A stretch of 21,170 nt of DNA from a virus: positions 1 to 21,170 of the IMG/VR virus record IMGVR_UViG_3300007234_000137; one strand, 5' to 3'. Below, in pieces: positions 12,926-20,771 of this stretch; the stretch's first letter is position 1, and each line of letters opens with the position of its first letter. Made by a program: the position numbers and the translations under genes. A model generated the notes under the pieces. That model was not told the DNA's origin. It saw nothing but the letters and a program-made list of their open reading frames with translations, and searched no databases.

Positions 12926-12953
12926 TTTAAACATATAATAATATGTTTGTCAA
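12926..12953 (-). promoter_or_regulatory. Promoter of ssrA with palindrome in spacer
   Basis: TTGACA (12948-12953) is followed after 16 bp by TTTAAA (12926-12931), or after 17 bp by TTAAAT. The spacer and -10 overlap a perfect inverted repeat, AAACATAT and ATATGTTT with a four-base centre (12929-12948), which could be an operator. The tmRNA precursor would start about 12920. Confidence 0.6.
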
Positions 12954-12968
12954 TTAATTTTGGTAATT

Positions 12969-14180
12969 TTAACTGATTGTATCGAGATCCCTGGCAATAC
13001 TTAATTCTCGATCGATGACAATGATGTCCTGTTGATTTAGATTGTTCAATAATTGTTTGCTCTGTGAATAAATGTCTTTGCCTGATGTGCTCAGTCCCAG
13101 ATCTTTTGATGCCTGGGTAATAATTTGTTCGGACGACAAACGGTCATAATTTTTTTTACTCAATCTCTCATCACGTTTTGCCTTCTGTGCCACAGAATCT
13201 AGATCTATGTGAGTCTTGACATCTGGTAGACCCTTCAATCTCAGAGTATCTGCAATCAGTTGTGTGGCCGGTAATGACGCTGTTTGTTCTGACAGCGGAT
13301 TCAATTGACTAAAATTCTTTTCATAATTTTTAAAATATTCTTGCCAGTCGGTCGATCCCGATGTTATCGATATCAAATTTCTAATTTTCGGGTTCTCGAC
13401 AAAATTTAATAATGATATTGTATCTACTAATGAATTGGTATATGTACGTATCACTCCTAGATTTGTTGTTTCCTTGGTAATACGATTTACTATGTTTTTT
13501 CTTTTTTCAATCAAATTATTTTTCTGTATTAGAAGTATAGGATCACCTGCCAGCACAGCATCAAAGTTCGTCGCCGTTGTTTGTATGTCTGACAGTTTGC
13601 TGTCGAATGTCGCTTGGTTAAATGAGGTGCTGTCTGGCTGAACTGTGTCTATGTAATTGCTCAAGGCCTGCACGGCATTTTGAAAAAGTGTGTCCGTTGA
13701 CAATGCTCTGTTTGTAATTGTTTGTATGGATTCTCTGATCACTTTAAAATCTTCATCTAACTTTTGGTTGAGTGTTCCGAAATGATCATTCACTCCCTTG
13801 CCTGTGTTTTCGGCGTCGGTATCGAAGTTATAGGAAAGTATGCTTTCTATGGTATTACACAATCCAAGATGTTCTATGAATCGAGGAGTGGTTGTGTCCT
13901 CCGGACTGGTCTCTCCCAGCGAACCGTTCAAGAGATTTTGTGCGTGTGCTTCGATGTTGATGTACACAGGTCCCAGATTTAAGTACGGAAATAAATTTAA
14001 TGTAGATCTGGCGGAACTCTTATTACTATCTGTTATTATAGAATTGGCCGTTAACTTCTCTTCCGCTGTTCTTGTTTTTGGTGTCCATCCTATCGATGCT
14101 GAATTAACTGCATTTTGTAGATGTTGTTTATTAAAATTAGGAGCGGTCTGCGATAATGTTTTTAGTTTTTTCTTAATCAT
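12969..14180 (-). CDS. Probable virion protein of unknown family, 403 residues
   Basis: The product is largely helical and polar, rich in Ser, Thr, Asn, Gln and Leu, with no signal peptide or membrane span. Several stretches look like long helices (for example FKVIRESIQTITNRALS and DLDSVAQKAKRDERLSKKNY). No catalytic motif is evident. It starts two bases after the PAAR gene and probably shares its late transcript, so a baseplate or tail-associated role is the best inference. I do not recognise the family, and helical repeats could also fit an injected or scaffolding protein. Confidence 0.75.
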   Translation of the reverse strand: MIKKKLKTLSQTAPNFNKQHLQNAVNSASIGWTPKTRTAEEKLTANSIITDSNKSSARSTLNLFPYLNLGPVYINIEAHAQNLLNGSLGETSPEDTTTPRFIEHLGLCNTIESILSYNFDTDAENTGKGVNDHFGTLNQKLDEDFKVIRESIQTITNRALSTDTLFQNAVQALSNYIDTVQPDSTSFNQATFDSKLSDIQTTATNFDAVLAGDPILLIQKNNLIEKRKNIVNRITKETTNLGVIRTYTNSLVDTISLLNFVENPKIRNLISITSGSTDWQEYFKNYEKNFSQLNPLSEQTASLPATQLIADTLRLKGLPDVKTHIDLDSVAQKAKRDERLSKKNYDRLSSEQIITQASKDLGLSTSGKDIYSQSKQLLNNLNQQDIIVIDRELSIARDLDTIS

Positions 14181-14182
14181 TT

Positions 14183-14473
14183 CTAGTATCCGTTGGCAAA
14201 CACATTAGGTGATCCATACATCACTGCTGTACACGTAGGATCTCCTTTTCTCCCCACAGGTATTCCGTGTGCAAACACGTTCGGGGATCCGGAAAAGATA
14301 GGCATGGAATGTCCACAACATTTGTCCCCGCAGGGTTTCTTGTGTGTCGTGTTGAAATGGCCGACGCAACTCAGTCCTCTACCGTTGGCCTGGACGTCTC
14401 TGAAATGTCCTTTACGTACCATCCCGCTACAATGCGGGACATCTGGATCTCCTACTCGTGCTAAACCTGGCAT
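14183..14473 (-). CDS. PAAR-repeat baseplate spike-tip protein
   Basis: The 96-residue product shows the PAAR pattern: MPGLARVGDPDVPHC at the start, then repeated GSPNVFAHGIPVGRKGD and GSPNVFANGY, with several His and Cys residues able to bind the metal at the cone tip. PAAR proteins cap the gp5 or VgrG spike of contractile tails (gp5.4 in T4) and help pierce the outer membrane. Length is normal for a one-domain phage PAAR protein. No ribosome site precedes the ATG, but a late-promoter-like CATAAATA ends five bases before it. It is followed by the 403-residue gene with a two-base gap. Confidence 0.9.
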   Translation of the reverse strand: MPGLARVGDPDVPHCSGMVRKGHFRDVQANGRGLSCVGHFNTTHKKPCGDKCCGHSMPIFSGSPNVFAHGIPVGRKGDPTCTAVMYGSPNVFANGY

Positions 14474-14478
14474 AACGA

Positions 14479-14486
14479 TATTTATG
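14479..14486 (-). promoter_or_regulatory. Late-promoter-like box before PAAR gene
   Basis: CATAAATA on the minus strand differs from the T4 late box by one base. It ends five bases before the ATG at 14473, which would place the transcription start at the start codon. Confidence 0.45.
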
Positions 14487-14507
14487 TAGTAAAATTATGT
14501 GGGTATA

Positions 14508-14654
14508 TTATAATAAGTGCTTGTCTAAAAATCTTTTTGCGGATTCTTCGGCAGATTTTTTTAGAAAGTTCTCTATGCGATCTGCCAGGTCTTCTACATG
14601 CTTCTCGTACTTTTCTGGATTTTCTTCTAGGTCTTTTAAAAAATCGTCGTCCAT
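14508..14654 (-). CDS. 48-residue acidic helical protein
   Basis: ATG (14652-14654) shares one base with the nrdB stop (TAATG), and the frame ends at TAA 14508-14510. The product begins MDDDFLKDLEENPEKYEKHV and is highly charged throughout, probably one or two helices. Coupling to nrdB and sensible composition support a real gene. The function is unknown; a small partner of ribonucleotide reductase or an unrelated accessory factor are both possible. Confidence 0.62.
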   Translation of the reverse strand: MDDDFLKDLEENPEKYEKHVEDLADRIENFLKKSAEESAKRFLDKHLL

Positions 14655-15754
14655 TATAATTTAAATTTTGAGAATGAATCTTTCTTCACGTCCTGTTTGA
14701 TGCCACCAACGATATAAGATTCGACTTCTGTCTCTTGTGGAGCGACTTGCATACCTCTGGAACTTAACCAATGTTGTGTCCATGGTAGGGGATTTTGATT
14801 CCATGGAGTGTCAAACTCGGGATCAAACCCTAATGCTTTCAATCTTTTATTGGCTATGTGTTCTACATACTGTCCTAACAGTCTCTCGTTCAAACCTATG
14901 ATAGAGCCATCTTTGAACAGATGTTTTGCCCAGGCCTTTTCTTCCGCCACGCACTTCTTGAACATCTCGATCACGGTCTTATCTTGACCCTTCATTATCT
15001 TGACCATGTCCTTATCGTCACCTTTTTGCCAGGCTTTGATCACGTGTGTGGTTAGATTCAAATGTGTTGCCTCATCACGAGCAATCAATGAAAGTATCTT
15101 GGCAGACCCTTCCATTAACTTCAACTCTCCGAATGCAAATGTGCAGGCGAATGATACATAGAATCTCAAACCTTCCAACAAGTTCACATTGACCATTGCT
15201 AGATATAATTGTTTTTTGACTTCGTTGATATCTCCTTTGCCTTTGACCACATAGTCCTGTGCAAGTTCTGAGAACCTATCGTAATTCTCTGTGACCGACA
15301 CTGCTCTTTTCAGTATCTCGTCGTCGTTCAATATTGTGTCAAACACTTCTGATGGATCTGAGTACACGTTCTTCATGATATGCGTGTAGGCTCTAGAGTG
15401 TATGGTTTCGAAGAAATCCCAAGTCACGATACAGCCTTCCAACTCTGGGTTGGAACAGTAAGGTAGAAATGATAGACAAGGTCCTCTGCCTTGCACTGAA
15501 TCCAATAGTGTTTGATATTTTAAATTGGAAGTAAAGATATGTTTCTGTTCTGGTCTGAAGTTTTGGAAATCTGCCCGATCCTTCTGTAGAGATACTTCTT
15601 CCGCTCTCCAGAAGTAGCCCAACATTGTTTGGTTCAGTTTATCGAACTGTGGATATTTGAACACATCATACCTTTGGATCGCTTGATCTTCCCCAAAAAA
15701 CATGGGTTGTCTGCTCCAGTCCACTTCGTTCCTGTTGAATACTGTCTTTGCCAT
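14654..15754 (-). CDS. nrdB: Ribonucleotide reductase class Ia, beta (radical) subunit
   Basis: The 366-residue NrdB makes the tyrosyl radical needed by NrdA to convert ribonucleoside diphosphates to deoxy forms for phage DNA. The di-iron ligands are present: Asp85 (LLDS), Glu116 and His119 (FETIHSRAY), Glu194 (LLEGLRF), and Glu228 and His231 (ARDEATH). The radical tyrosine is Tyr123. The C-terminal tail ends FSKFKL, the part that docks on NrdA. It is transcribed after nrdA but also from its own perfect consensus promoter placed right after the nrdA stop. The ATG lies nine bases after the -10 box without a ribosome site. Length is normal for phage NrdB. Confidence 0.96.
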   Translation of the reverse strand: MAKTVFNRNEVDWSRQPMFFGEDQAIQRYDVFKYPQFDKLNQTMLGYFWRAEEVSLQKDRADFQNFRPEQKHIFTSNLKYQTLLDSVQGRGPCLSFLPYCSNPELEGCIVTWDFFETIHSRAYTHIMKNVYSDPSEVFDTILNDDEILKRAVSVTENYDRFSELAQDYVVKGKGDINEVKKQLYLAMVNVNLLEGLRFYVSFACTFAFGELKLMEGSAKILSLIARDEATHLNLTTHVIKAWQKGDDKDMVKIMKGQDKTVIEMFKKCVAEEKAWAKHLFKDGSIIGLNERLLGQYVEHIANKRLKALGFDPEFDTPWNQNPLPWTQHWLSSRGMQVAPQETEVESYIVGGIKQDVKKDSFSKFKL

Positions 15755-15763
15755 TGTAGTGTA

Positions 15764-15791
15764 ATTATACTATTTTATTATTTTTTGTCAA
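15764..15791 (-). promoter_or_regulatory. Perfect consensus promoter of nrdB
   Basis: TTGACA (15786-15791) and TATAAT (15764-15769) are separated by 16 bp. The -35 box is directly adjacent to the nrdA stop codon. Only nine bases separate the -10 box from the nrdB ATG, so the leader should be two or three bases at most. Confidence 0.78.
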
Positions 15792-18266
15792 CTATATCGC
15801 ACAGGCGTCACAGTGCTCTGGATCGTCTGTGTTTACTGTATCGTTGCTAGACCCATTTACCTTGCTGTGTCCGTTGACCGCGGCATGACCATTTACTTCT
15901 ATTGCTGTGTCTAACTCCACATCTTCACCTTCTTGAGAAGAGATAGTTTCGATACCAGATGGTTGATGATCTTCTTCCTCACCTTTGAAGTCGTAGGTGT
16001 TTTGATAGTAGGATGTTTTCCAACCATATTTGTAGGATGTCAACAGATCATTTGCCATTACTGAAAGGGGCACTTCGTTGTTTTCATAGTTTAACGGATT
16101 ATATGACCAGTTGCCGGAAATGGCCTGGTCAAAATACTTCTGCATCATCGCGACTATGTTGATGTAACCCTCGTTACTTTCCATCTCCCAAAGCAGTGTG
16201 TAGGCATTTTTCAATTTAGGAAATCCTGGCACAATCTGTTTGAGTGGACCTTTCTTGCTTTTCTTAATGGATAACAATGCTCTCGGTGGTTCAATACCGT
16301 TGGTCTCGTTCGAAACAACGGAAGAACTTTCCGATGGCATCTGTGCCGACAGTGTGCTGTGTCTCAATCCGTGCTTGGCGATGTCTTTTCTCAGGGCCTC
16401 CCAAGCATAACGAGTCTTGTGTGGCACAATTTTATCAATGTCTTTTTTGTAGGTGTCTATCGGTAGTAGACCATCTGCATATTTTGTTCTGTCAAATGCT
16501 TCACACCTACCTCTTTCTTCCGCTAGTTTATTACTTGCTTTCAATAGATTGAATTGGAATGCTTCAGAAAGTCTGTCTACTGCGTCCCAGGCCTCCCTGT
16601 CCTCATATTTCACTCCTAGTTTTGCTAGGTAATGTGCTAACCCTATGTATCCTATGCCCAACGATCTTCTTGCTAGTGTAGATTTCTCCGCCGCTTTGAC
16701 GGGATATTCCTGATAGTCTATTATCTCTTCCAATGCCCTCACAGCCAGATCACATAGGTTTTCCAGTTCTTCTAGATTGTTAAGTGCACCTACATTTATG
16801 GCAGAGAGAATACACAATGCTATCTCTCCTTCTGTGGAATCTATGTGTTGTATCGGTGTGGTTGGTAGAGTAATCTCTTGGCAGAGATTGCTCATGGAAA
16901 CCTTGTCCTTGAACGATGAATGAGAATTCACGTGATCGATGTTCATTATATAGATACGTCCTGTCTCTGCTCGCTCTTTCAACAGATCAAAGAACAGTTC
17001 CTGTGCAGATATCTTCTTACCATTGACAGATTTGTCTTTCTCATATTTCACATACAGTTCGTCGAATGCTTCAGTTCCAAATGCGTCATACAGTCCCGGC
17101 ACATCGTGTGGTGAGAAGAGTGTGATCTCCTCGTCATTGATAAATCTCTCGTAGAACAATTTAGATAATTGAATTGAATAGTCTAGTTTTCTAACTCGGT
17201 TATCTTCTGTACCTTTGTTGTTTTTCAATACCAGTATATCTTCAATCTCTTGGTGCCATATTGGAAAGTGTACAGTGGCTGAACCACCCCTCACTCCGTT
17301 CTGTGTACAACATCTAACGGTGCTTTCAAATTTCTTTAGGAACGGAACAACACCTGTGTGCTGTACTTCACCACCTCTTATCTTCGCATTGATCCCACGA
17401 ATTCTACCAGCATTGATCCCAATGCCAGCACGACGTGCCACATACAAACCAATAGCCATATCAGTACTAAAGATGCTAGGAAGAGTGTCGTCAGAATCGA
17501 CCAATACACACGAAGCAAACTGTCGTATAGGAGTTCTAACCCCAGCCATGACCGGTGTAGGAATGTTGATTTTAAATTGTGAAATTGCGTCATAATATCT
17601 TTTAACATAAGACATCCTTTTGTTTTTTGGATAGTCTGCGAACAGGGTCGCGGCAATCATCATGTACATGTCCTGCGGGGTCTCATACAGTTGTCCTGAA
17701 CTTCTGTCCTGCACAAGATATTTGTCCACCACCTGTCTCAGACCTGCGTAGGCGAAATTGAGATCTCGCTCTCTGCGTATCCAAGTGTTGAGTTTTTTGA
17801 TTTCGGTCTTGTTGTATTTCTCCACTATGCCCTTGTCATACACTCCCGATCTGATGTTCCTCATGATCAATTTTAGAAGGGGCATATACTCATACTGACC
17901 ATGGGCTTCTTTCCTCACATCGTATAGGAGCAGTCGAGCCGCGGCATACTGATAGTTGGGATTTTCCAGCGTGGTCAGGTCATTGGCCGATCGCACCAGC
18001 ACGTTCTGTATGTCCTTGGAAGTGATGCCATCGAAGAATTGAAGGTTTGCATTAATTTCTATTTGTGAGGCCGAAACCCCCGATAGTCCTTCACAGGCCT
18101 CCTCCACTACGAAATGAATTTTGTTGATGTCAAGTAGTTCTTGCCTACCGTCACGTTTGGAAATATTGATTGCTGATGTGTTTGTGTTGGTCATTATATT
18201 AAACTTCTCATGATTGATTGTCTTTTTGATACTGCTATTTATCGAGTCTTGTTTCATGTTGATCAT
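15792..18266 (-). CDS. nrdA: Ribonucleotide reductase class Ia, alpha (catalytic) subunit
   Basis: The product (up to 824 residues) opens with an ATP-cone-like regulatory domain (ISKRDGRQELLDINKI... to YQYAAARLLLYD, about residues 35-115), so dATP control is likely retained. Catalytic features are FASCVLVDSDD (first redox Cys), SNLCQEITLP (radical Cys with Asn and Glu), ALCILSAINVGA (second redox Cys), the Tyr pair in GWKTSYYQNTYD for radical transfer, and a C-terminal HCDACAI thiol pair. The linker before the tail holds a small repeat (VNGHAAVNGHSKVNG). The longest frame starts at 18266, but ATG 18194 has GAGAAG before it, begins close to the ATP cone and may be the true start. Without a phage thioredoxin in view, host reductants are presumed. 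Confidence 0.95.
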   Translation of the reverse strand: MINMKQDSINSSIKKTINHEKFNIMTNTNTSAINISKRDGRQELLDINKIHFVVEEACEGLSGVSASQIEINANLQFFDGITSKDIQNVLVRSANDLTTLENPNYQYAAARLLLYDVRKEAHGQYEYMPLLKLIMRNIRSGVYDKGIVEKYNKTEIKKLNTWIRRERDLNFAYAGLRQVVDKYLVQDRSSGQLYETPQDMYMMIAATLFADYPKNKRMSYVKRYYDAISQFKINIPTPVMAGVRTPIRQFASCVLVDSDDTLPSIFSTDMAIGLYVARRAGIGINAGRIRGINAKIRGGEVQHTGVVPFLKKFESTVRCCTQNGVRGGSATVHFPIWHQEIEDILVLKNNKGTEDNRVRKLDYSIQLSKLFYERFINDEEITLFSPHDVPGLYDAFGTEAFDELYVKYEKDKSVNGKKISAQELFFDLLKERAETGRIYIMNIDHVNSHSSFKDKVSMSNLCQEITLPTTPIQHIDSTEGEIALCILSAINVGALNNLEELENLCDLAVRALEEIIDYQEYPVKAAEKSTLARRSLGIGYIGLAHYLAKLGVKYEDREAWDAVDRLSEAFQFNLLKASNKLAEERGRCEAFDRTKYADGLLPIDTYKKDIDKIVPHKTRYAWEALRKDIAKHGLRHSTLSAQMPSESSSVVSNETNGIEPPRALLSIKKSKKGPLKQIVPGFPKLKNAYTLLWEMESNEGYINIVAMMQKYFDQAISGNWSYNPLNYENNEVPLSVMANDLLTSYKYGWKTSYYQNTYDFKGEEEDHQPSGIETISSQEGEDVELDTAIEVNGHAAVNGHSKVNGSSNDTVNTDDPEHCDACAI

Positions 18267-18338
18267 TTAGAATACTGTTGTTGTTAAAATAAACATTTCC
18301 TAATTATAAAGATCTAATTTAGTTAAGTCTACTAAAAA

Positions 18339-18368
18339 ATTATATGACACTATTATACAACTATACAA
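18339..18368 (-). promoter_or_regulatory. Weak promoter candidate upstream of nrdA
   Basis: TATAAT at 18339-18344 has TTGTAT 18 bp upstream. A second TATAAT is at 18352-18357 without a clear -35 box. The leader to 18266 would be about 65 nt. This is much weaker than the nrdB promoter. Confidence 0.3.
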
Positions 18369-19050
18369 CCAATGATCGATGTTTAAGTATTTCTTTTTCC
18401 AAGACTAAAAATTCTTTTTGGGAATGATGATGTCCGTACGGGTCTATTTTATTTTTTATGGTTTCTTTCATAGAATCGTGCATGATTTTATTACCAGAAA
18501 AAGAAAAAAGATCGATAATTTTTTTATCTTTTTCTATTAATTTTATTTTTTCCATTGCTTTTAAATTATTGATATGTATTTTTTCAAAATTATTACACAT
18601 ATCAAAAGCAATATAATCAACGTTGTTGCTAGATAACCATCCAGTGAACATTATTAAGTCCGTGAATAGAGAGTCCCAATACTGCCTAACGTCTGGAACA
18701 CAGCCATAATAATTATCGATCATGGACGACAGTTTGTCAATGTCCACAGAGTCGGATACTTTGTTAGGATCTAACAGTTCGGATCGTTGTATGGGCAACC
18801 AAGTTCCGTCGATGTCTTCCTCCTCTTTGGAAATTGCCATTTCAAAACGATGAGCATATGTTATGGGAATGATTACTAAATCTGGTTTATCATTTTGAGA
18901 AATCCATTCTACTGTACTTCTGACTGTTCTTCTGAAACTAGTGGCCACTTTGCTAATATTCACAAAATTTTTTTGATTAAGTTTTGATAAGAACTCTGTC
19001 GATGGTTTCCATTGCAACGAAAAACTGCAACCGTTTATTAAACAAGTCAT
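18361..19050 (-). CDS. SGNH-hydrolase-like protein 3
   Basis: The 229-residue product shares the layout of the two SGNH-like proteins elsewhere in the window. Its opening CLINGCSFSLQW (Ser9) mirrors FIIGCSY of protein 1. A strand DLVIIPITYAHRFE (about residues 57-70) stands where block III is expected, without the usual Gly-x-Asn. The C-terminal DPYGHHHSQKEFLVLEKEIL offers Asp203 with His207-209 in the block V position. It may be a divergent esterase or a protein that kept the fold without activity. It lies between the tailspike and nrdA genes. No ribosome site or strong promoter is visible before ATG 19050. Confidence 0.65.
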   Translation of the reverse strand: MTCLINGCSFSLQWKPSTEFLSKLNQKNFVNISKVATSFRRTVRSTVEWISQNDKPDLVIIPITYAHRFEMAISKEEEDIDGTWLPIQRSELLDPNKVSDSVDIDKLSSMIDNYYGCVPDVRQYWDSLFTDLIMFTGWLSSNNVDYIAFDMCNNFEKIHINNLKAMEKIKLIEKDKKIIDLFSFSGNKIMHDSMKETIKNKIDPYGHHHSQKEFLVLEKEILKHRSLVV

Positions 19051-19144
19051 TTTTATTAATTATTCAAATACAGATTCTTAGTGATCAATGGTGGCCGAGG
19101 ATTTATCACTTGTATTTTATGTGAATATTTACCTGTAGGTACAA

Positions 19145-20725
19145 TTAAACTATTTCCGTGATCTGATAATCGAAAGTGGCAGTGGTGTCGTTGTTAGTGG
19201 TATATTTCACTATGAATGTCTCGTTGCCCGCCGTGGAATCCAAAGCATCCACGTCCACAGACAATTCCACGCCGATGTCTGCTGTCTCTTCATAGTCGTC
19301 ATTGTAGGTTGGAGCAGTGCCTTCTTTGCCGACAAAGGTCAATACACCTGTTCTGGAATTTGATCCTCTGTCTATCTTGTACTTCACAGACACGCTGGTT
19401 CCGTTCGTGGCCTTGACTCTTATACCTGTCGTTGCCGCGACAGATTGATTGTTGGCCATTGTGAACTGTTTCACGGCCTTGTCCACGATCGCTACACCGT
19501 CCACGTCTTTCAACGGTACATATGATGTGCTTCTGAGATCGGATCTCTCAAAGTAATCAAATCGACTAGAACATTCATCTGCTGAAAATTGTATCACTGG
19601 AGACTCGTTGCCGTTGTTCTGGTCATATCCCTCAAAATTATTTCCCACGTTGTTTGCAAACCAGTTGCCCATGGAAATGATATTTCTGATAGTGCCTTGT
19701 GAATCCACTTTGATAGCATTCTTGCCGATAGTATTCCAAGTGCCGGCGATGAATTGGACGTTGCTTGGTCCCAGTGTCAATCCATTGGATGAGCCGTCCG
19801 TGTCATCTCCGATATAGGCACCGTAGTAACCGACGGAGAAATCACAGTTGATAAATCGTGCTGATGTCAGGTCATAGTCAAGGTCTACCAATCTGGCAAA
19901 CTTCGTGAACTGGCACTGATCAAACACGATGTTGGAACAAGGAAGAGCCGTTGTGCTTCTCACTGTCACTCCCTTGGAAGCAGATACATCTGCTCCGCCC
20001 GACGAATATGTTCCTTGAAATTTTACATTGTTGAAATATACTTTGGTGGCATTGTCTATAGACATTCCGCCATAGGCCTCACCGTTTTTAAGTGTTAAAT
20101 TTGATATCTGTATTTCTGTTGGGAAACTTGCAGAAAGAATTGAACCATATGTGTTACCGCTTAGGTCTTCTGTGACTGCCACTGGTGCATTGCCACCTGT
20201 TTGATAGATAATAGTTTTGTCTGTGCCCTCTCCTGTTAGGTGAGCATATCTCGGAATAGTGATTGATCCTGACACTTTATATGTTCCTGCCGGGAAAAAT
20301 AACATCCTGTGGGATCTTACATCTGCTTCGTCGGTGTCTGAATACAACTCGTCTATGGCTCTTTGTATTGCTAACTTGTCGTCTGTAGATCCGTCACCAA
20401 CTGCACCAAAGGCTTTTACAGACACATAATCGTCTAATCTTTCTTGTAGAGATCTTGTAACATTTGTTGTAGCACCCGTCAATATCGGTGTGCTAGATCC
20501 TAGGTAACCTTTGTAATAATATCCTGTTGCCGTACTAAAAATACTAGAGCCGCTTGTTAATATCTCTGTGTTGCCCACGGCTGGTGCACCGTCTGCCACT
20601 GTGCCATTACCTATGTACAGTTTCTGCTCGTCAATAACCCAACCCAACTCGCCTGCCGCGAGTTGTGGTAAGTCTGTAGCAAGACCTCTTCTATGTTGAA
20701 TTCGACTAATTTGGACAACGGCCAC
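19145..20725 (-). CDS. Tailspike with pectate-lyase-type beta-helix
   Basis: The 526-residue product begins with a short attachment-type module (residues 6-41: ISRIQHRRG, LPQLAAGELGWVIDE, KLYIGNG), common at the N-terminus of phage fibre proteins. It is followed by VSVKAFGAVGDGSTDDKLAIQRAID (101-125), the signature of the pectate_lyase_3 beta-helix family. Repeated short strands with Asn and Gly turns run to about residue 400, ahead of a distinct beta domain (residues 410-526). Such proteins bind and often cleave surface polysaccharide. Start is GTG at 20725 with GGAG ten bases before it. A late promoter lies upstream, consistent with a virion protein. Confidence 0.88.
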   Translation of the reverse strand: MAVVQISRIQHRRGLATDLPQLAAGELGWVIDEQKLYIGNGTVADGAPAVGNTEILTSGSSIFSTATGYYYKGYLGSSTPILTGATTNVTRSLQERLDDYVSVKAFGAVGDGSTDDKLAIQRAIDELYSDTDEADVRSHRMLFFPAGTYKVSGSITIPRYAHLTGEGTDKTIIYQTGGNAPVAVTEDLSGNTYGSILSASFPTEIQISNLTLKNGEAYGGMSIDNATKVYFNNVKFQGTYSSGGADVSASKGVTVRSTTALPCSNIVFDQCQFTKFARLVDLDYDLTSARFINCDFSVGYYGAYIGDDTDGSSNGLTLGPSNVQFIAGTWNTIGKNAIKVDSQGTIRNIISMGNWFANNVGNNFEGYDQNNGNESPVIQFSADECSSRFDYFERSDLRSTSYVPLKDVDGVAIVDKAVKQFTMANNQSVAATTGIRVKATNGTSVSVKYKIDRGSNSRTGVLTFVGKEGTAPTYNDDYEETADIGVELSVDVDALDSTAGNETFIVKYTTNNDTTATFDYQITEIV

Positions 20726-20763
20726 GATTAATAAACTCCGTAAATTTTGTTAAACATTTACAG

Positions 20764-20771
20764 TATTTATA
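20764..20771 (-). promoter_or_regulatory. T4-type late promoter box of the tailspike gene
   Basis: TATAAATA on the minus strand directly follows the nuclease stop codon and lies 38 nt before the GTG start of the tailspike, leaving a leader of about 32 nt that includes GGAG. Confidence 0.7.

Noticed and set aside
12705-12938. Plus-strand 77-codon open frame
   Set aside because: It is antisense to the whole ssrA gene, has no ribosome site, and its sequence is fully explained by the tmRNA.
13764-14489. Plus-strand frames opposite the PAAR and 403-residue genes
   Set aside because: The minus-strand frame encodes a clear PAAR motif, and the opposite frames have no motif, ribosome site or promoter.
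19078-19108. Inverted repeat AGTGAT/ATCACT as a terminator after the tailspike
   Set aside because: Only six base pairs enclose a long unpaired loop, and no T run follows.
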